Notes under the pieces: model-generated | What the model was told of the DNA's origin: nothing | What the model saw: the letters and a program-made list of their open reading frames with translations, nothing else | Database searches by the model: none | Made by a program: the position numbers and the translations under genes | Assembly: GCA_019218415.1 (NCBI GenBank) | Contig: JAHUUL010000001.1 | Span: 372,001 to 436,000, forward strand | DNA from: Dermabacteraceae bacterium TAE3-ERU27 | GTDB taxonomy: Bacteria; Actinomycetota; Actinomycetes; Actinomycetales; Dermabacteraceae | DNA: 64,000 nt | Reading direction: 5' to 3' | Shown here: positions 42,747-52,720 of the stretch, piece by piece | How positions within the stretch are numbered: the first letter of the stretch is position 1 | How the letters are laid out: the number at the start of each line of letters is the position of its first letter

Positions 42747-43937
42747 TCAGGCCCCGGCAACCTCTAAGGTCTGGCGAGCGATGGCCAGCTCCTCGTTGGT
42801 CGGGAACACCACGACGGTAACCTTCGAGTCCTCCGCGGAAATAACCTGCGCTTCGCCGGTGCGGAGCAGGTTCTTTTCTTCGTCCAGCACAATGCCGAAC
42901 TCGGAAAGGCCCTCGAGTGCGGCCTTGCGCACGATATTGACGTTCTCGCCGATGCCTGCGGTGAACGCGATAACGTCCACGCCGCCCATCAGGAACGAGT
43001 AGGAACCGATGTACTTCTTCAGGCGGTGAACGTAGATGTCCATAGCCACCTTGGCGTCCTCGTTGCCCTCATTGATCTGAGCCTCGATGTCGCGGAAATC
43101 GCTGTAACCGCACAGACCCATCATGCCGGACTTCTTGTTCAGCAGGGTGTCTACGTCAACCGGGCTCATCTCTGCCTGACGGAACAGGTGCACGTACACG
43201 CTCGGGTCGATGTCGCCGCTGCGGGTGCCCATGACCAGGCCCTCAAGCGGGGTCAGGCCCATCGAGGTATCGATCGGCTGGCCGTTCTTAACCGCCGAAA
43301 CGGAAGCGCCATTGCCCAGGTGCAGCACGATGGTGCGCAGATCGTTGACGTCCTTACCGAGGTAGGAAGCGACCTCCTGCGAAACGTACTGGTGGCTGGT
43401 GCCGTGCGCGCCGTAGCGATAGATCGAGAACTCCTGGGCGATCTCCTTGTTGATCCCGTAGTTACGGGAGGAGGCCGGCAGGCCGTAGAAGAACGAGGTA
43501 TCGAACACGGCCACGTGAGGCACGTTCGGCAGCAGCTTACGGGCACCGTTGATGCCGTCCACTGCGGCGTAGTTGTGCAGCGGGGCCAGCTTGCCCAGGT
43601 CGTGGATCTGATCGCGGACCTCGTCGTCGATCAGGGTGGCGTGCTCGAACACCGCACCACCCTGTACCACGCGGTGGCCGACGGCGGTGATGGAGCCGTC
43701 GGTCAGGGAAATGCCGACCGACTCGAAGGCTTCCTCCACCTTCTGCATACCTACCTCGTGGTTGGGCACGGGCGCGGTGAATTCCTTCTTCTCCCCACCC
43801 GACTTGATCGAGAAGGCGCCCATTTCGAGGCCGATTCGTTCCACCAGGCCGGAGGCGTCAACCTCACCGGTGACCGGGTTCAGCAGCTGGAACTTAATCG
43901 AGGAAGAACCAGAGTTAACAACAAGAACCTTGCTCAT
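42747..43937 (-). CDS. ackA: Acetate kinase
   Basis: A 396-aa enzyme that makes acetate and ATP from acetyl phosphate and ADP. Family signatures: VLVVNSGSSSIKFQLL at the start (ACETATE_KINASE_1), GHRVVQGG, HNYAAVDGI, the GAHGTSHQYVS block, and TIVLHLGNGASVSAVKNGQPIDTSMGLTPLEGLVMGTRSGDIDP (written here in part only by its landmarks HLGNG and TRSGD). The ATG at 43937 follows the pta stop by 2 bp with AGAAG upstream; a GTG at 43943 is less likely. The pair pta-ackA forms the acetate overflow pathway. Confidence 0.96.
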   Translation of the reverse strand: MSKVLVVNSGSSSIKFQLLNPVTGEVDASGLVERIGLEMGAFSIKSGGEKKEFTAPVPNHEVGMQKVEEAFESVGISLTDGSITAVGHRVVQGGAVFEHATLIDDEVRDQIHDLGKLAPLHNYAAVDGINGARKLLPNVPHVAVFDTSFFYGLPASSRNYGINKEIAQEFSIYRYGAHGTSHQYVSQEVASYLGKDVNDLRTIVLHLGNGASVSAVKNGQPIDTSMGLTPLEGLVMGTRSGDIDPSVYVHLFRQAEMSPVDVDTLLNKKSGMMGLCGYSDFRDIEAQINEGNEDAKVAMDIYVHRLKKYIGSYSFLMGGVDVIAFTAGIGENVNIVRKAALEGLSEFGIVLDEEKNLLRTGEAQVISAEDSKVTVVVFPTNEELAIARQTLEVAGA

Positions 43938-43939
43938 GC

Positions 43940-46036
43940 TCACTTCTTTTCTTGGGTCTGCGCGGCGTCAGCGGCCTGCGCCTGAATGGCGGTAATGACA
44001 ACGGTATTAATAATGTCATCCACAAGCGCGCCACGCGAAAGATCGTTGACGGGCTTGTTCAGACCCTGCAAGACCGGGCCGATAGCGATCGCGCCCGCGC
44101 TGCGCTGAACAGCCTTGTAGGTGTTGTTGCCGGTATTCAGGTCCGGGAACACGAACACGGTGGCGCGGCCAGCAACCGAAGAATCGGGAAGCTTGGTCTT
44201 GGCTACCGAGGTATCCACCGCGGCGTCGTACTGGATCGGGCCTTCCACGTTCAGCTCGGGGTGGCTCGCGTGCACGATCTCGGTTGCCTCGCGCACCTTG
44301 TCCACGTCGGCTCCGCTACCGGAAGTACCGGTCGAGTAGGACAGCATGGCAACGCGCGGATCGATCCCGAACTGGGTAGCGGTTTCGGCCGACTGTGCGG
44401 CGATGTCCGCGAGCTGTTCCGCCGTCGGATCCGGGTTAACGGCGCAGTCGCCGTAGACCAGCACGCGATCCTCAAGGGCCATCAGGAACACCGAAGAAAC
44501 GATCTTGGCGCCCGGCTTGGTCTTGATGATCTCGAAGCTGGGACGAATCGTGTGGGCGGTCGAATGCACGGCACCGGAAACCATGCCGTCGGCCTCGCCC
44601 ATGTGCACCATCATGGTGCCGAAGTAGGAAACGTCCTGCACCTTCTCGCGGGCCTGTTCGAGGGTCACACCCTTCTTGGCGCGCAGGCGCGCGTACTCGG
44701 CCGCGTACTTTTCGACCAGCTTCTCATCGTGCGGGGAGACGATGGTGGCCCCCGTGATGTCGTGGCCGAGCTGCGAAGCCTTCGAGCGGATCTCGTTCTC
44801 TTCGCCCAGCAGGATCAGATCTGCCACGCCACGGGCGAGCAGGGTCTCGGTGGCGGCGAGGATGCGCGGCTCGTTGCCCTCCGGCAGCACGATCCGCTTC
44901 CGTTCGCCGCGGGCGCGAGCCAGCAGATCGAACTGGAACATCATCGGGGTGACGACGTCGCTCGTGGCGACGTTGATGGCCGACAGCAGCTCCGCGCTGT
45001 CCACGTTGTCGGCGAAGGAGCGGCGTGCCGCCTCCACCTTGGCCGGGGAATCCGAGGTCAGCCGACCACGGGTGCGATCTACGCGGCGCGCCACCTCGAA
45101 GGTCGAGGAGTCGGTAGCAATCAGGGGCAGGTCCTGGGGCAGGCCCTTCAGCAGCAGCGAAACCTCGCTCGGCAGCTCGTAGCCGCCGGTGAGGATGATC
45201 GAGCTGAGGGTGGGCAGGGTGCCGGACTGCTGCGCCATGAAGAGGCCGGGCAGCAGATCGAAACGATCGCCGGGAGCGATAACGGTGCAGTTTTCGCTCA
45301 GGCGCTTCAGCACGTTCGGCAGGCTCATCGCGGCGATGACCACGTCCAGGGAGGTGCGGCTGAGCCATTCGGGGGAGCCGTGCATGAGCTGGCCGCCCAC
45401 GGCGTCCACCAGGTTCTGTACGGTCGGCGCGGTCAGGATCGGATTCTCCGGAATAGCTGCGATCAGTTTTACCGCGGGGAGCTTTTCCTGGAGTTCCTGG
45501 GTGACCTCTGCGCGCTGGTCTTCGGCCACGCGGTTAGCGATTACCGCGACCGTGTCGGCGTGGTTGCTGGTCAGCTCTGCCAGGGCCACACTGGCCTGGG
45601 TAGCGATCTGCTGCGGGGTGTGTTCGAAACCGTTCAGCACCAGCAGCACCGGGGCGCCGATGTTGGCAGCGACGGTGGCGTTGAATGCCAGTTCGTTCGG
45701 GTTTGCTACGTCGATGTAGTCGGAGCCGACCACGATGAGGGCGCTGAAGCGCTCCTTCAGATCGCGATAGCGGCGCATGATCTCTTCGTGCGCGCCCTCC
45801 GGGTCGGAGTGCATGGTCGCGTACGAGACACCAATCGCGTCTGCGTAGTCCTGTTTCACCCCCGGGTGGGAAATGAGTAGGTCTACAACGTAATCGGGCT
45901 TATCGCCGGACTTGTAGACGGGGCGGAAAATGCCAACGTTTTCCGATGCGGCAACGAAGGCATCGAGGAGGCCGAGTGCCACTGTGGACTTCCCGGTCCT
46001 CCCCTCTGACGAGGCGATGTACACACTGTGAGACAC
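43940..46036 (-). CDS. pta: Phosphate acetyltransferase (long form)
   Basis: A 698-aa enzyme that converts acetyl-CoA and phosphate to acetyl phosphate. It has three parts. The N-terminal dethiobiotin synthetase-like P-loop domain reads IASSEGRTGKSTVALGLLDAF. A middle DRTGG-type domain spans about residues 210-330. The C-terminal catalytic PTA domain contains RIVLPEGNEPRILAA, MVHMGEADGMVSGAVHSTAHTIRP, and FPDLNTGNNTYKAVQRSAGA. Length matches the long actinobacterial and enterobacterial form. The start is GTG at 46036; a second GTG at 46024 has AAGGG at better spacing. Divergent from the SURF1 gene. Confidence 0.95.
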   Translation of the reverse strand: MSHSVYIASSEGRTGKSTVALGLLDAFVAASENVGIFRPVYKSGDKPDYVVDLLISHPGVKQDYADAIGVSYATMHSDPEGAHEEIMRRYRDLKERFSALIVVGSDYIDVANPNELAFNATVAANIGAPVLLVLNGFEHTPQQIATQASVALAELTSNHADTVAVIANRVAEDQRAEVTQELQEKLPAVKLIAAIPENPILTAPTVQNLVDAVGGQLMHGSPEWLSRTSLDVVIAAMSLPNVLKRLSENCTVIAPGDRFDLLPGLFMAQQSGTLPTLSSIILTGGYELPSEVSLLLKGLPQDLPLIATDSSTFEVARRVDRTRGRLTSDSPAKVEAARRSFADNVDSAELLSAINVATSDVVTPMMFQFDLLARARGERKRIVLPEGNEPRILAATETLLARGVADLILLGEENEIRSKASQLGHDITGATIVSPHDEKLVEKYAAEYARLRAKKGVTLEQAREKVQDVSYFGTMMVHMGEADGMVSGAVHSTAHTIRPSFEIIKTKPGAKIVSSVFLMALEDRVLVYGDCAVNPDPTAEQLADIAAQSAETATQFGIDPRVAMLSYSTGTSGSGADVDKVREATEIVHASHPELNVEGPIQYDAAVDTSVAKTKLPDSSVAGRATVFVFPDLNTGNNTYKAVQRSAGAIAIGPVLQGLNKPVNDLSRGALVDDIINTVVITAIQAQAADAAQTQEKK

Positions 46037-46165
46037 CCTTACATCGTATGCCTGACGTGCGGTTTGTGGGAGGGGCTAACGGCCTTCATCTCTCAGTTCA
46101 CATTCGCATCGAAGCGGAGGGCGTTTTTCCTGACACTTCTTTTCTTTGGCGTGAGAAACCCTTTG

Positions 46166-46171
46166 TACGAT
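46166..46171 (+). promoter_or_regulatory. -10 box TACGAT of a leaderless promoter
   Basis: TACGAT ends 6 nt before the ATG at 46178, the spacing seen at other leaderless genes here. TTTGAC/TTGGCG-like -35 sequence lies upstream (TTGGCG at 46146). Confidence 0.45.
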
Positions 46172-46177
46172 GGGGGG

Positions 46178-46909
46178 ATGCTGCGTGTCGCCCTGCGCCC
46201 AAAGTTTTTGGGCATCCTCGCCCTGATGGTCGTGTTGGCGAGCGTTTGCGCGCTGCTCGCAAACTGGCAGTGGTCGCGCGCCCAGCGCACCCTGAACGAG
46301 GGGCCCGCCCGGCAGGTCGCGGAAATCCCGTTGGAAAACGTGCTGCGCCCGGGAGGCCCGGTGGTGAATAGCGCCGTCGGGAAAAGGGTTTTTGTGGAGG
46401 GTGAGTTTGCCCCCGACAAACAGGTGTTGGTGTCCGGCCGCAGCATCGCCGGCGAAGAGGCCACCCTCGTGGTGAGCGGGCTAATCACCCCCGGCGGAGA
46501 GGTGCTGCCGGTGGTGCGGGGGTGGCTCCCCGGAGAGGTGAACCCGGTCGACGTGCCCGCTCCGCCACCCGGAAAACGCCGCGTGATCGGCTGGCTGGAG
46601 GCGAGCGAGGCCGCTGTGCGCGGCGAGGTTGCGCCGGGCCGGGTCGGGGAGATAGCCACCCCGCTGCTGGTAAACCTGTGGCACGCGCCGACGTATTCCG
46701 GCTATCTGGCGGCCTCCCCGCAGCAGGGAGAGGGGCTGCGCGCGATGCCCGCACCGGAAGAAAAACACGGCGCGCTCAACCTGCAAAACCTGGGGTATGC
46801 CGCCCAGTGGCTGCTGTTTGGCGGCTTCTTCCTCTATATATGGTGGAAGATGGTTAGGCAGACGTACCTAGACGAAATAAATTTCCCGCGGAAGGCAAGT
46901 GAAGGCTGA
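46178..46909 (+). CDS. SURF1 family cytochrome oxidase assembly protein
   Basis: A 243-aa membrane protein with one helix at each end (about residues 8-28 and 210-230) and an extracytoplasmic domain between them, the SURF1 layout. LLANWQWSRAQRTLNE near the first helix, RVFVEGEF, VLVSGRS, VVRGWLPGE and RVIGWLEASE are typical. It assists assembly of the aa3-type cytochrome c oxidase. I place the start at the ATG at 46178; the upstream frame runs into the pta promoter. It is followed within 1-2 bp by the DUF3817 gene. Confidence 0.88.
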   Translation: MLRVALRPKFLGILALMVVLASVCALLANWQWSRAQRTLNEGPARQVAEIPLENVLRPGGPVVNSAVGKRVFVEGEFAPDKQVLVSGRSIAGEEATLVVSGLITPGGEVLPVVRGWLPGEVNPVDVPAPPPGKRRVIGWLEASEAAVRGEVAPGRVGEIATPLLVNLWHAPTYSGYLAASPQQGEGLRAMPAPEEKHGALNLQNLGYAAQWLLFGGFFLYIWWKMVRQTYLDEINFPRKASEG

Positions 46910-46910
46910 C

Positions 46911-47318
46911 ATGCAACGGCCCCTAGACGAAGTTCAGATCCGTACCGCGCTCGCGCGCTTCAAGGTTGCCTCCATCGTGGAAGGCATCGCCCTGCTGGTG
47001 CTGGTGGCGATCATGGTGATGCGCTACGTCGTTTACCCGACGCCCGGGCCTGACCACGCCACCTGGAGTTTTGTCTCCGCCAAGTGGTCTCCCGTGCACG
47101 GCCTGATTTACATCATCTACGTCATCCTGGCGTTCGATCTGTGGCTCAAAATGCGCTGGCACATCGGCCGCATGCTGCTGCTGATGTTCTTCGGCGTGGT
47201 GCCCGTGCTGAGCTTCTTTGGTGAGCATTGGACCCATCAGTACGTGGAGCGGGAACTGCGCGAACGCGTCACTACCGACGATATCGACGAAGCTGACCTG
47301 GACGCCTACGACGAGTAG
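46911..47318 (+). CDS. DUF3817 integral membrane protein
   Basis: A 135-aa protein with three hydrophobic helices. The family pattern is clear: [66 protein letters not shown]. Function unknown; it is widely found near SURF1 or guaA in actinobacteria. The ATG at 46911 has GAAGG 5 nt upstream; a GTG at 46899 that overlaps the SURF1 stop is an alternative. An acidic cytoplasmic tail ends the protein. Confidence 0.85.
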   Translation: MQRPLDEVQIRTALARFKVASIVEGIALLVLVAIMVMRYVVYPTPGPDHATWSFVSAKWSPVHGLIYIIYVILAFDLWLKMRWHIGRMLLLMFFGVVPVLSFFGEHWTHQYVERELRERVTTDDIDEADLDAYDE

Positions 47319-47330
47319 CCCTTTCCGGGT

Positions 47331-47336
47331 TAGGAT
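47331..47336 (+). promoter_or_regulatory. -10 box TAGGAT of a leaderless promoter
   Basis: TAGGAT ends 7 nt before the GTG of guaA at 47344, which supports this GTG over the ATG at 47335 (inside the box). Confidence 0.5.
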
Positions 47337-47343
47337 GGTCGGC

Positions 47344-48936
47344 GTGAACGCACCGAATCACCGTCCCGTCCTCGTCGTCGACTTCGGCGCCCAGTACGCG
47401 CAGCTAATTGCGCGTCGTGTGCGCGAAGCGCGTGTTTATTCCGAGATCGTCCCGCACACCATGTCGGTGGCGGACATGCTCGCTAAAGATCCCCAGGCCA
47501 TCATCCTTTCCGGTGGCCCGTCCTCCGTCTACGCCCCCGGCGCCCCCAAGCTCGATCCGGCCCTGCTGGAAGCTGGCGTGCCGGTACTGGGCCTGTGCTA
47601 CGGCTTCCAGGCCATGGCGCAGGCGCTCGGCGGTACCGTTTCCCGCACCGGCGTGCGCGAATACGGTGGCACCACGCTGAGCGCAATCGACGGTTCCTCC
47701 CAGCTTCTCCACTCCCAGGATCTGGACCAGAAGGTTTGGATGAGCCACGGTGACTGCGTCACCGAGGTTCCCTCCTCCTGCTCCGTGGTCGCCACCTCCG
47801 GCGCGAGCCCGGTGGCGGCGTTCGAGGATCCCGTGCGCCGCCTCTACGGCGTGCAGTGGCACCCCGAGGTCGGCCACTCCGATCGCGGACAGGAAGTGCT
47901 CACCAACTTCCTCTACAACGGTGCCGGGATCGAGCCGACCTGGACCATGACCAACGTAATCGAGGAGCAGGTAGCCAAGATCCGCGAGCAGGTGGGCGAC
48001 AAGCGCGCCATCTGCGGCCTCTCCGGTGGCGTCGATTCTGCCGTTGCCGCGGCCCTCGTGCAGAAGGCCATCGGCGACCAGCTGACCTGCGTCTACGTGA
48101 ACCACGGCCTGATGCGCCTGAACGAATCCGAAGAGATCGAAAAGGCGTTCGGCAAGGCTAGCGGCGGCGCGAAGCTGGTCATGGTGGACGCGGAAGACGT
48201 CTTCCTGGAGGCGCTCGCGGGCGTCACCGACCCGGAAACCAAGCGCAAGATCATCGGCGAAAAGTTCATCCGCACCTTCGAAAAGGCGCAGGCGGACATC
48301 GTCGCTGAATCCGCCGCGGATCCGAACAACCTCCACACCACGGACGTCGCGTTCCTGGTGCAGGGCACCCTCTACCCCGACGTAGTGGAGTCCGGCGGGG
48401 GCGAAGGCACCGCGAACATCAAGAGCCACCACAACGTGGGCGGCCTGCCCGACGACCTCGAATTTGAGCTGGTAGAGCCGCTGCGCACCCTGTTCAAGGA
48501 CGAGGTGCGCGCGGTGGGTAGCCAGCTCGGCCTGCCCGACGAAATCGTTTGGCGTCAGCCGTTCCCCGGCCCCGGCCTGGGCATCCGCATCATCGGCGAG
48601 GTCACCAAGGAACGCCTGGACATCTTGCGCAAGGCAGACGCGATCGCGCGCGAAGAAATGAGCGCCGCGGGCCTCGACCGCGAAATCTGGCAGTGCCCCG
48701 TGGTGCTGCTGGCCGACGTGCGCTCCGTGGGCGTGCAGGGCGATGGCCGCACCTACGGCCACCCCGTCGTGCTGCGCCCCGTGACCAGCGACGACGCGAT
48801 GACCGCCGACTGGGCCCGTATGCCCTACGACGTGCTCTCGCGCATCTCCACTCGGATCACCAACGAGGTTGAGGAGATCAACCGAGTTGTCCTGGACGTC
48901 ACGAGCAAGCCGCCGGGCACCATCGAATGGGAGTGA
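47344..48936 (+). CDS. guaA: GMP synthase (glutamine-hydrolysing)
   Basis: A 530-aa enzyme that aminates XMP to GMP. The N-terminal class I glutaminase domain has the nucleophile cysteine in [10 protein letters not shown] and the partner histidine and glutamate in [12 protein letters not shown]. The ATP pyrophosphatase domain carries the P-loop [15 protein letters not shown] and the dimerisation domain ends with PPGTIEWE, as usual. With guaB and guaB3 upstream in the window the whole IMP to GMP path is present. Leaderless GTG start. Confidence 0.96.
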   Translation: MNAPNHRPVLVVDFGAQYAQLIARRVREARVYSEIVPHTMSVADMLAKDPQAIILSGGPSSVYAPGAPKLDPALLEAGVPVLGLCYGFQAMAQALGGTVSRTGVREYGGTTLSAIDGSSQLLHSQDLDQKVWMSHGDCVTEVPSSCSVVATSGASPVAAFEDPVRRLYGVQWHPEVGHSDRGQEVLTNFLYNGAGIEPTWTMTNVIEEQVAKIREQVGDKRAICGLSGGVDSAVAAALVQKAIGDQLTCVYVNHGLMRLNESEEIEKAFGKASGGAKLVMVDAEDVFLEALAGVTDPETKRKIIGEKFIRTFEKAQADIVAESAADPNNLHTTDVAFLVQGTLYPDVVESGGGEGTANIKSHHNVGGLPDDLEFELVEPLRTLFKDEVRAVGSQLGLPDEIVWRQPFPGPGLGIRIIGEVTKERLDILRKADAIAREEMSAAGLDREIWQCPVVLLADVRSVGVQGDGRTYGHPVVLRPVTSDDAMTADWARMPYDVLSRISTRITNEVEEINRVVLDVTSKPPGTIEWE

Positions 48937-48952
48937 CCCGGCTTTGACAGGC

Positions 48953-49606
48953 ATGATTGTCGCTGAGGGTGTAGCGGTGTCCCGCGAAAGCGGGACGCTG
49001 CTACACCCTTTCAGTACCCGCCTGGAAAAGGGGCGTGCCGGGGCCGTGATCGGGCCTAACGGGGCCGGGAAAACCACGTTTCTGCGCGTGGTGGCGGGAC
49101 TGCTCGCCCCCAGCGAGGGGACTATCCGCGTGGCGGGAGTGAAGCCTGACGATCGCAATACGGAGTTTCGCCGCAGCGTCACCGGGCTGATCGGCACCCC
49201 GCCCGTGGCGCGGGACCTCACCCTGCACGAACACCTCATGATGATCGCCGCCACCTGGGGCGAAACCATCCCTGGGGCGCGCCAAAAGGCGGACTCCCTG
49301 CTCGAAGAGCTCGAGATAGCGCAGTTTAGGAACCGTTTCCCGCACGAACTTTCCTCCGGCCAGTCGCAGCTTGCCGCGCTCGCCCTGGTGCTCGCCCGCC
49401 CCTGCGAACTGCTGCTGCTAGACGAGCCCGAACAGCGGCTGGATCCCGAACGGCTCGAAAACGTCGGCTGCGTACTGAGGGCGCGGGTGGACGACGGGCT
49501 GACGCTGCTGCTCGCCACGCACTCTGTCTCGTTGCGCGAGGCCGTGGCCGACGATCTGCTGCGAGTTCCGGTAGCGGAAGAAGAATCCGCGCACGGGGAA
49601 TCCTGA
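48953..49606 (+). CDS. ABC transporter ATP-binding protein
   Basis: A 217-aa ABC ATPase. Walker A is IGPNGAGKTTFLRVVAGLL, the signature region is HELSSGQSQLAALALVLARP and Walker B is ELLLLDEPEQRLDPE; the switch histidine is in LATHS. The signature is LSSGQ. The substrate is not evident. It is coupled (TGATG) to the membrane protein after it, which is likely its permease. The ATG at 48953 is used; TTG at 48944 with GGGAG upstream is an alternative. Confidence 0.87.
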   Translation: MIVAEGVAVSRESGTLLHPFSTRLEKGRAGAVIGPNGAGKTTFLRVVAGLLAPSEGTIRVAGVKPDDRNTEFRRSVTGLIGTPPVARDLTLHEHLMMIAATWGETIPGARQKADSLLEELEIAQFRNRFPHELSSGQSQLAALALVLARPCELLLLDEPEQRLDPERLENVGCVLRARVDDGLTLLLATHSVSLREAVADDLLRVPVAEEESAHGES

Positions 49607-51033
49607 TGCTTACCGGCCTCAAGGCTGCCCGCGCCATTCGGCTCTACCGGGACGGCGGCCAGGACACCAGCGAACTGCTTTACCGCGCCTACCTGCTGCT
49701 CATCACCCTGCTAATGCTAGGTGTGCCCGTGCTTATCTCGCTCGCCACGAAGCTGGCCGCGCCCGAAGCGATGGCCGTGCTGAGCGCCCCGGACACGCCC
49801 AAAAAACTTTGGTTACTTTTCGGGGCCTGCGGTGCGGGCGCCTTCCTGCTGGGCGGCACCAGGGGGCCGGTCATGCGCTCCCCGTTCCTGACCTTCCTCT
49901 ATGCCGACTCCCCGCTGCCGCGGCGGCGCACGCAACTGGTTCCCTTCGCCGCCTCGGCATTGTCCCTGATCTTCGCCGCAGCGCTGCTGGCCAGCCCGTT
50001 CGCCTGGGCACTGGGTAATCACCTGATTTGTCTTTACGCCGCGGCCTGCGCCACCGTGCTGTCGGCGCTCTGGCTGGCGGGGCAGGCAAGCATACCGCGC
50101 CGTGCCCGCCTAACCGTGCTGGCGGCCTGCGCCCTGATTGCCCTGCTCGGATACCTGGATGCGATCGGGGCCGCTGCCCTGGCAGGGATCGCGCTGCCCG
50201 CGCTCGCTGCGATGCCGAGCCTGCTGGATCGCCTGCGTGCGCCGGTGCTGCTGGCGCAGGCCAGCCGCTGGGACGCGGCCAGCATGGCCGCCGCTACCGG
50301 TGACCTATCCGCTGCGGCGGGCAGGTTCCGCCCGGTGCCGGTAACGGGGCGCGGCCTGCCCGCCGTGGCGAACCTGCCGCTGCCGCTCGGGGCCAGGCTG
50401 GTGCTGCGCGACGCCGTGGCGAGCCTGCGTACCCCGCTGCGGGTACTGACCGCGCTCGTCGGCGTAGCCCTCGCCTCCCGGCTCCTGCCGAAACACCTTA
50501 GCCTTGCCGTAGGACCGGAAGGGATCTTGGGCCTGATATGGCCGCTCGCGCCGGTGGTGGCGGCGGCCTGCCTGCTGCTGATTGCGGCGGGCGCGTTTTG
50601 CGATCCGCTGCGCGCCGTGGTGGAGGGGCTGGGGGTGCCGAAACTGTACGGCCCCGGTCCGCTCGCGCTGTTCGCCTGGCACCTGGCCTGGCCGCTGCTG
50701 CTCATCTTTGGCTGCGCGCTGGCTGCCGGGGGAGTGCGGCCCGCGCTGCTTGCGGCGATGCTGTTCCTGGTGCGTGCCCGCGATTTGTTGCGCGGCGATA
50801 TGCCCGCGGAGGCACTGCTCCCGGCCCCCACGGTGGGAATTGACATGCAGGGTGCGGCTGTTTTTGCTTGGGTGGCGCAGGCCTACCTGCTTGCCTCGGT
50901 CATGGCGGTGGGTTTCTTGCTGGTCGCAGGAACGGAACGCTTTGGGGGGTGGGCGGCACCCGTGCTGGCCCTGGCCTACTTTGTCTCCAGTGGCTTCGCC
51001 GTGCCGCGCGCGATGAAGCGGCTGCGCTCCTAA
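49606..51033 (+). CDS. Polytopic membrane protein, probable ABC permease partner
   Basis: A 475-aa protein with about eleven or twelve hydrophobic helices and long cytoplasmic loops, without a recognisable family motif. The very high Ala/Leu content and the position directly after a lone ABC ATPase (overlapping stop and start) suggest an ABC-2-like exporter permease of the DUF6297 kind. That name is a guess from layout. A hairpin terminator follows. Confidence 0.65.
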   Translation: MLTGLKAARAIRLYRDGGQDTSELLYRAYLLLITLLMLGVPVLISLATKLAAPEAMAVLSAPDTPKKLWLLFGACGAGAFLLGGTRGPVMRSPFLTFLYADSPLPRRRTQLVPFAASALSLIFAAALLASPFAWALGNHLICLYAAACATVLSALWLAGQASIPRRARLTVLAACALIALLGYLDAIGAAALAGIALPALAAMPSLLDRLRAPVLLAQASRWDAASMAAATGDLSAAAGRFRPVPVTGRGLPAVANLPLPLGARLVLRDAVASLRTPLRVLTALVGVALASRLLPKHLSLAVGPEGILGLIWPLAPVVAAACLLLIAAGAFCDPLRAVVEGLGVPKLYGPGPLALFAWHLAWPLLLIFGCALAAGGVRPALLAAMLFLVRARDLLRGDMPAEALLPAPTVGIDMQGAAVFAWVAQAYLLASVMAVGFLLVAGTERFGGWAAPVLALAYFVSSGFAVPRAMKRLRS

Positions 51034-51065
51034 GCGCTCTCTTCCTTCGCCGTGCCGACTACGCG

Positions 51066-51111
51066 AAGAACGGGCGGGGCAGTGAATTACTCACCTGCCT
51101 CGCCCGTTCTT
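51066..51111. terminator. Bidirectional terminator between permease gene and nadB
   Basis: AAGAACGGGCGGGGCAG pairs with CTGCCTCGCCCGTTCTT (one mismatch) around a 12-nt loop. Both genes converge on it. Confidence 0.8.
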
Positions 51112-51122
51112 GTGCGTTTGCC

Positions 51123-52718
51123 TCAGCGGTGGAAGCCGCGCGAAACCGCGACCTCGTCGGTCTGCGGGAAGTCCGCGCGGGTGTGCGCCCCGCGCGTTTC
51201 CTTACGCATCAGGGCCGCGCCCAGCAGCAGGGAGGCCGACGTGAGCGCGTCGCGCAGCTCCAGCTCCTGCCTGGTCTGCGCCTCGGCGGGCAGCGCAGAA
51301 AGCCAGGCGAGCACCTGCTCGCGCGCCGCTGCCAGTTCGGCGGGATCGCGCACCACGCCCGCCTTCTCCCACATCAGCGTCTGGAGCGCGGCCAGCGAGG
51401 CGGGTTCCTCGCCAGGCGTGGCGGAGGGGACGGGCACCTCTGCGCGGTGCAGTTCCAGGTCGGCAAGATCGCGCGGCGCGGGATCGTCCTCGCGCGCCAG
51501 CAGGGCGGCGCAGGTGCGGCCCGTCACGCACCCCTCCAACAGGGAATTCGTGGCCAGACGGTTCGCGCCGTGCACGCCGTTGCAACCGGCCTCGCCCACG
51601 GCAAACAGGCCGGGCAGCGAGGTGCGCCCCTCCACCGTGGAGGCGATGCCGCCCATCCAGTAATGCGCCGCCGGGGTGATCGGGATTGGATCGTCCCAGG
51701 TCAGGCGCTTGGTGGCGATCTGTCGGCTCATGCCGGGGAACATGGCCGACAGTTCCTCCGGGGTGCCGATCGGGCGGGCGTCCAGGAACACCTGGCCGCC
51801 CGTTTCCTGGCGGCGGCGGTAGATCGCGCGCGCCACGATATCGCGGGAGGCCAGTTCGCCGCGTTCGTCGCTCAGGTGCAGGAAACGTTCTCCGTTCGCG
51901 TCGATGATGTGCGCGCCGCGACCGCGCACGGCCTCGCCGATCAGCGGGAAGCCGGGGGCATCCAGGGAGGTCGGATGGAACTGGAAGAACTCGGGGTCGC
52001 GGATCACCGCGCCCGCCCGGTAGGCGAGTGCCACGGATCCGCCGACCGCGCCGCGCAGGTTGGTGGTGACGGCGAACATGCCGCCCGCGCCGCCGGTGGC
52101 GAACACCACCGCGTCGGCGCGCAGCTGCTCACCGGGGGTGTAGTTGCCGTCCGCGTCCCGCTTCCCCAGCAGTTCCACGCCGACCACGCGTCCGTCCTCT
52201 ACCAGGAGGTCGCGCACCATTTCCTTTTCGCGCACCGTGATGAGGCCCTGCGCTGCGGCCTCCTGCACGCGATCGCGCAGGGAAAACGCGATCAACCGGC
52301 CGGTGCGGTCGCCGCCCGCGTGTGCGGAGCGCGGGAACGAATGCCCGCCGGTCTGGCGGGGCTCGAGCTGGCTTAGTTCGCGCTCGCCCACGCTGTCATC
52401 CGCCGGGGTGGTGTAATCCCAGGTAACGCCCCACTTTTCCAGCTGCGCGATAGCCGCCACCGCATTGTCGGCCACGAACTGCGCCGATTCGGTAACGCCG
52501 ATACCGTTGCCGGAGGCCAGGGTGTCATCCCGGTGCAGCGCCACGGAGTCATCAGGGTGCCAGGCGCCGGCCACGCCGGACTGCGCCATCAGGGTGTTTG
52601 CCTGGCCGAGCGCGTCCTTGGACACCAGGGTGATCTGGGTGCCGCCCAGTGCGCACAGTTCTAGTGCGCAGCTCAGGCCGGCCACGCCGGCGCCGACGAT
52701 CAAAACATGCTTAGTCAC
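51123..52718 (-). CDS. nadB: L-aspartate oxidase
   Basis: A 531-aa flavoenzyme that oxidises L-aspartate to iminoaspartate in de novo NAD synthesis. The FAD-binding N-terminus is VLIVGAGVAGLSCALEL. DTLASGNGIG, GGHSFPRSAHAGGDRTG, VFATGGAGGMFAVTTN and the FQFHPTSLDAPGF block are specific to NadB/succinate dehydrogenase flavoproteins. HYWMGGIASTVEGRTSLPGLFAVGEAG follows, given here by its landmark HYWMGG. The C-terminal helical part is shorter than in E. coli. GTG start, 2 bp after the acetyltransferase gene, so the two are coupled. nadA and nadC are not in the window. Confidence 0.9.
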   Translation of the reverse strand: MTKHVLIVGAGVAGLSCALELCALGGTQITLVSKDALGQANTLMAQSGVAGAWHPDDSVALHRDDTLASGNGIGVTESAQFVADNAVAAIAQLEKWGVTWDYTTPADDSVGERELSQLEPRQTGGHSFPRSAHAGGDRTGRLIAFSLRDRVQEAAAQGLITVREKEMVRDLLVEDGRVVGVELLGKRDADGNYTPGEQLRADAVVFATGGAGGMFAVTTNLRGAVGGSVALAYRAGAVIRDPEFFQFHPTSLDAPGFPLIGEAVRGRGAHIIDANGERFLHLSDERGELASRDIVARAIYRRRQETGGQVFLDARPIGTPEELSAMFPGMSRQIATKRLTWDDPIPITPAAHYWMGGIASTVEGRTSLPGLFAVGEAGCNGVHGANRLATNSLLEGCVTGRTCAALLAREDDPAPRDLADLELHRAEVPVPSATPGEEPASLAALQTLMWEKAGVVRDPAELAAAREQVLAWLSALPAEAQTRQELELRDALTSASLLLGAALMRKETRGAHTRADFPQTDEVAVSRGFHR

Positions 52719-52720
52719 TA

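Noticed and set aside
43952-45880. Long plus-strand open frame opposite pta
   Set aside because: Shadow of the phosphate acetyltransferase; composition (Gly/His/Arg-rich) is not protein-like.
47404-49518. Very long minus-strand open frame across guaA and the ABC ATPase
   Set aside because: Both plus-strand genes have intact catalytic motifs; the minus frame has no start signal and no domain.
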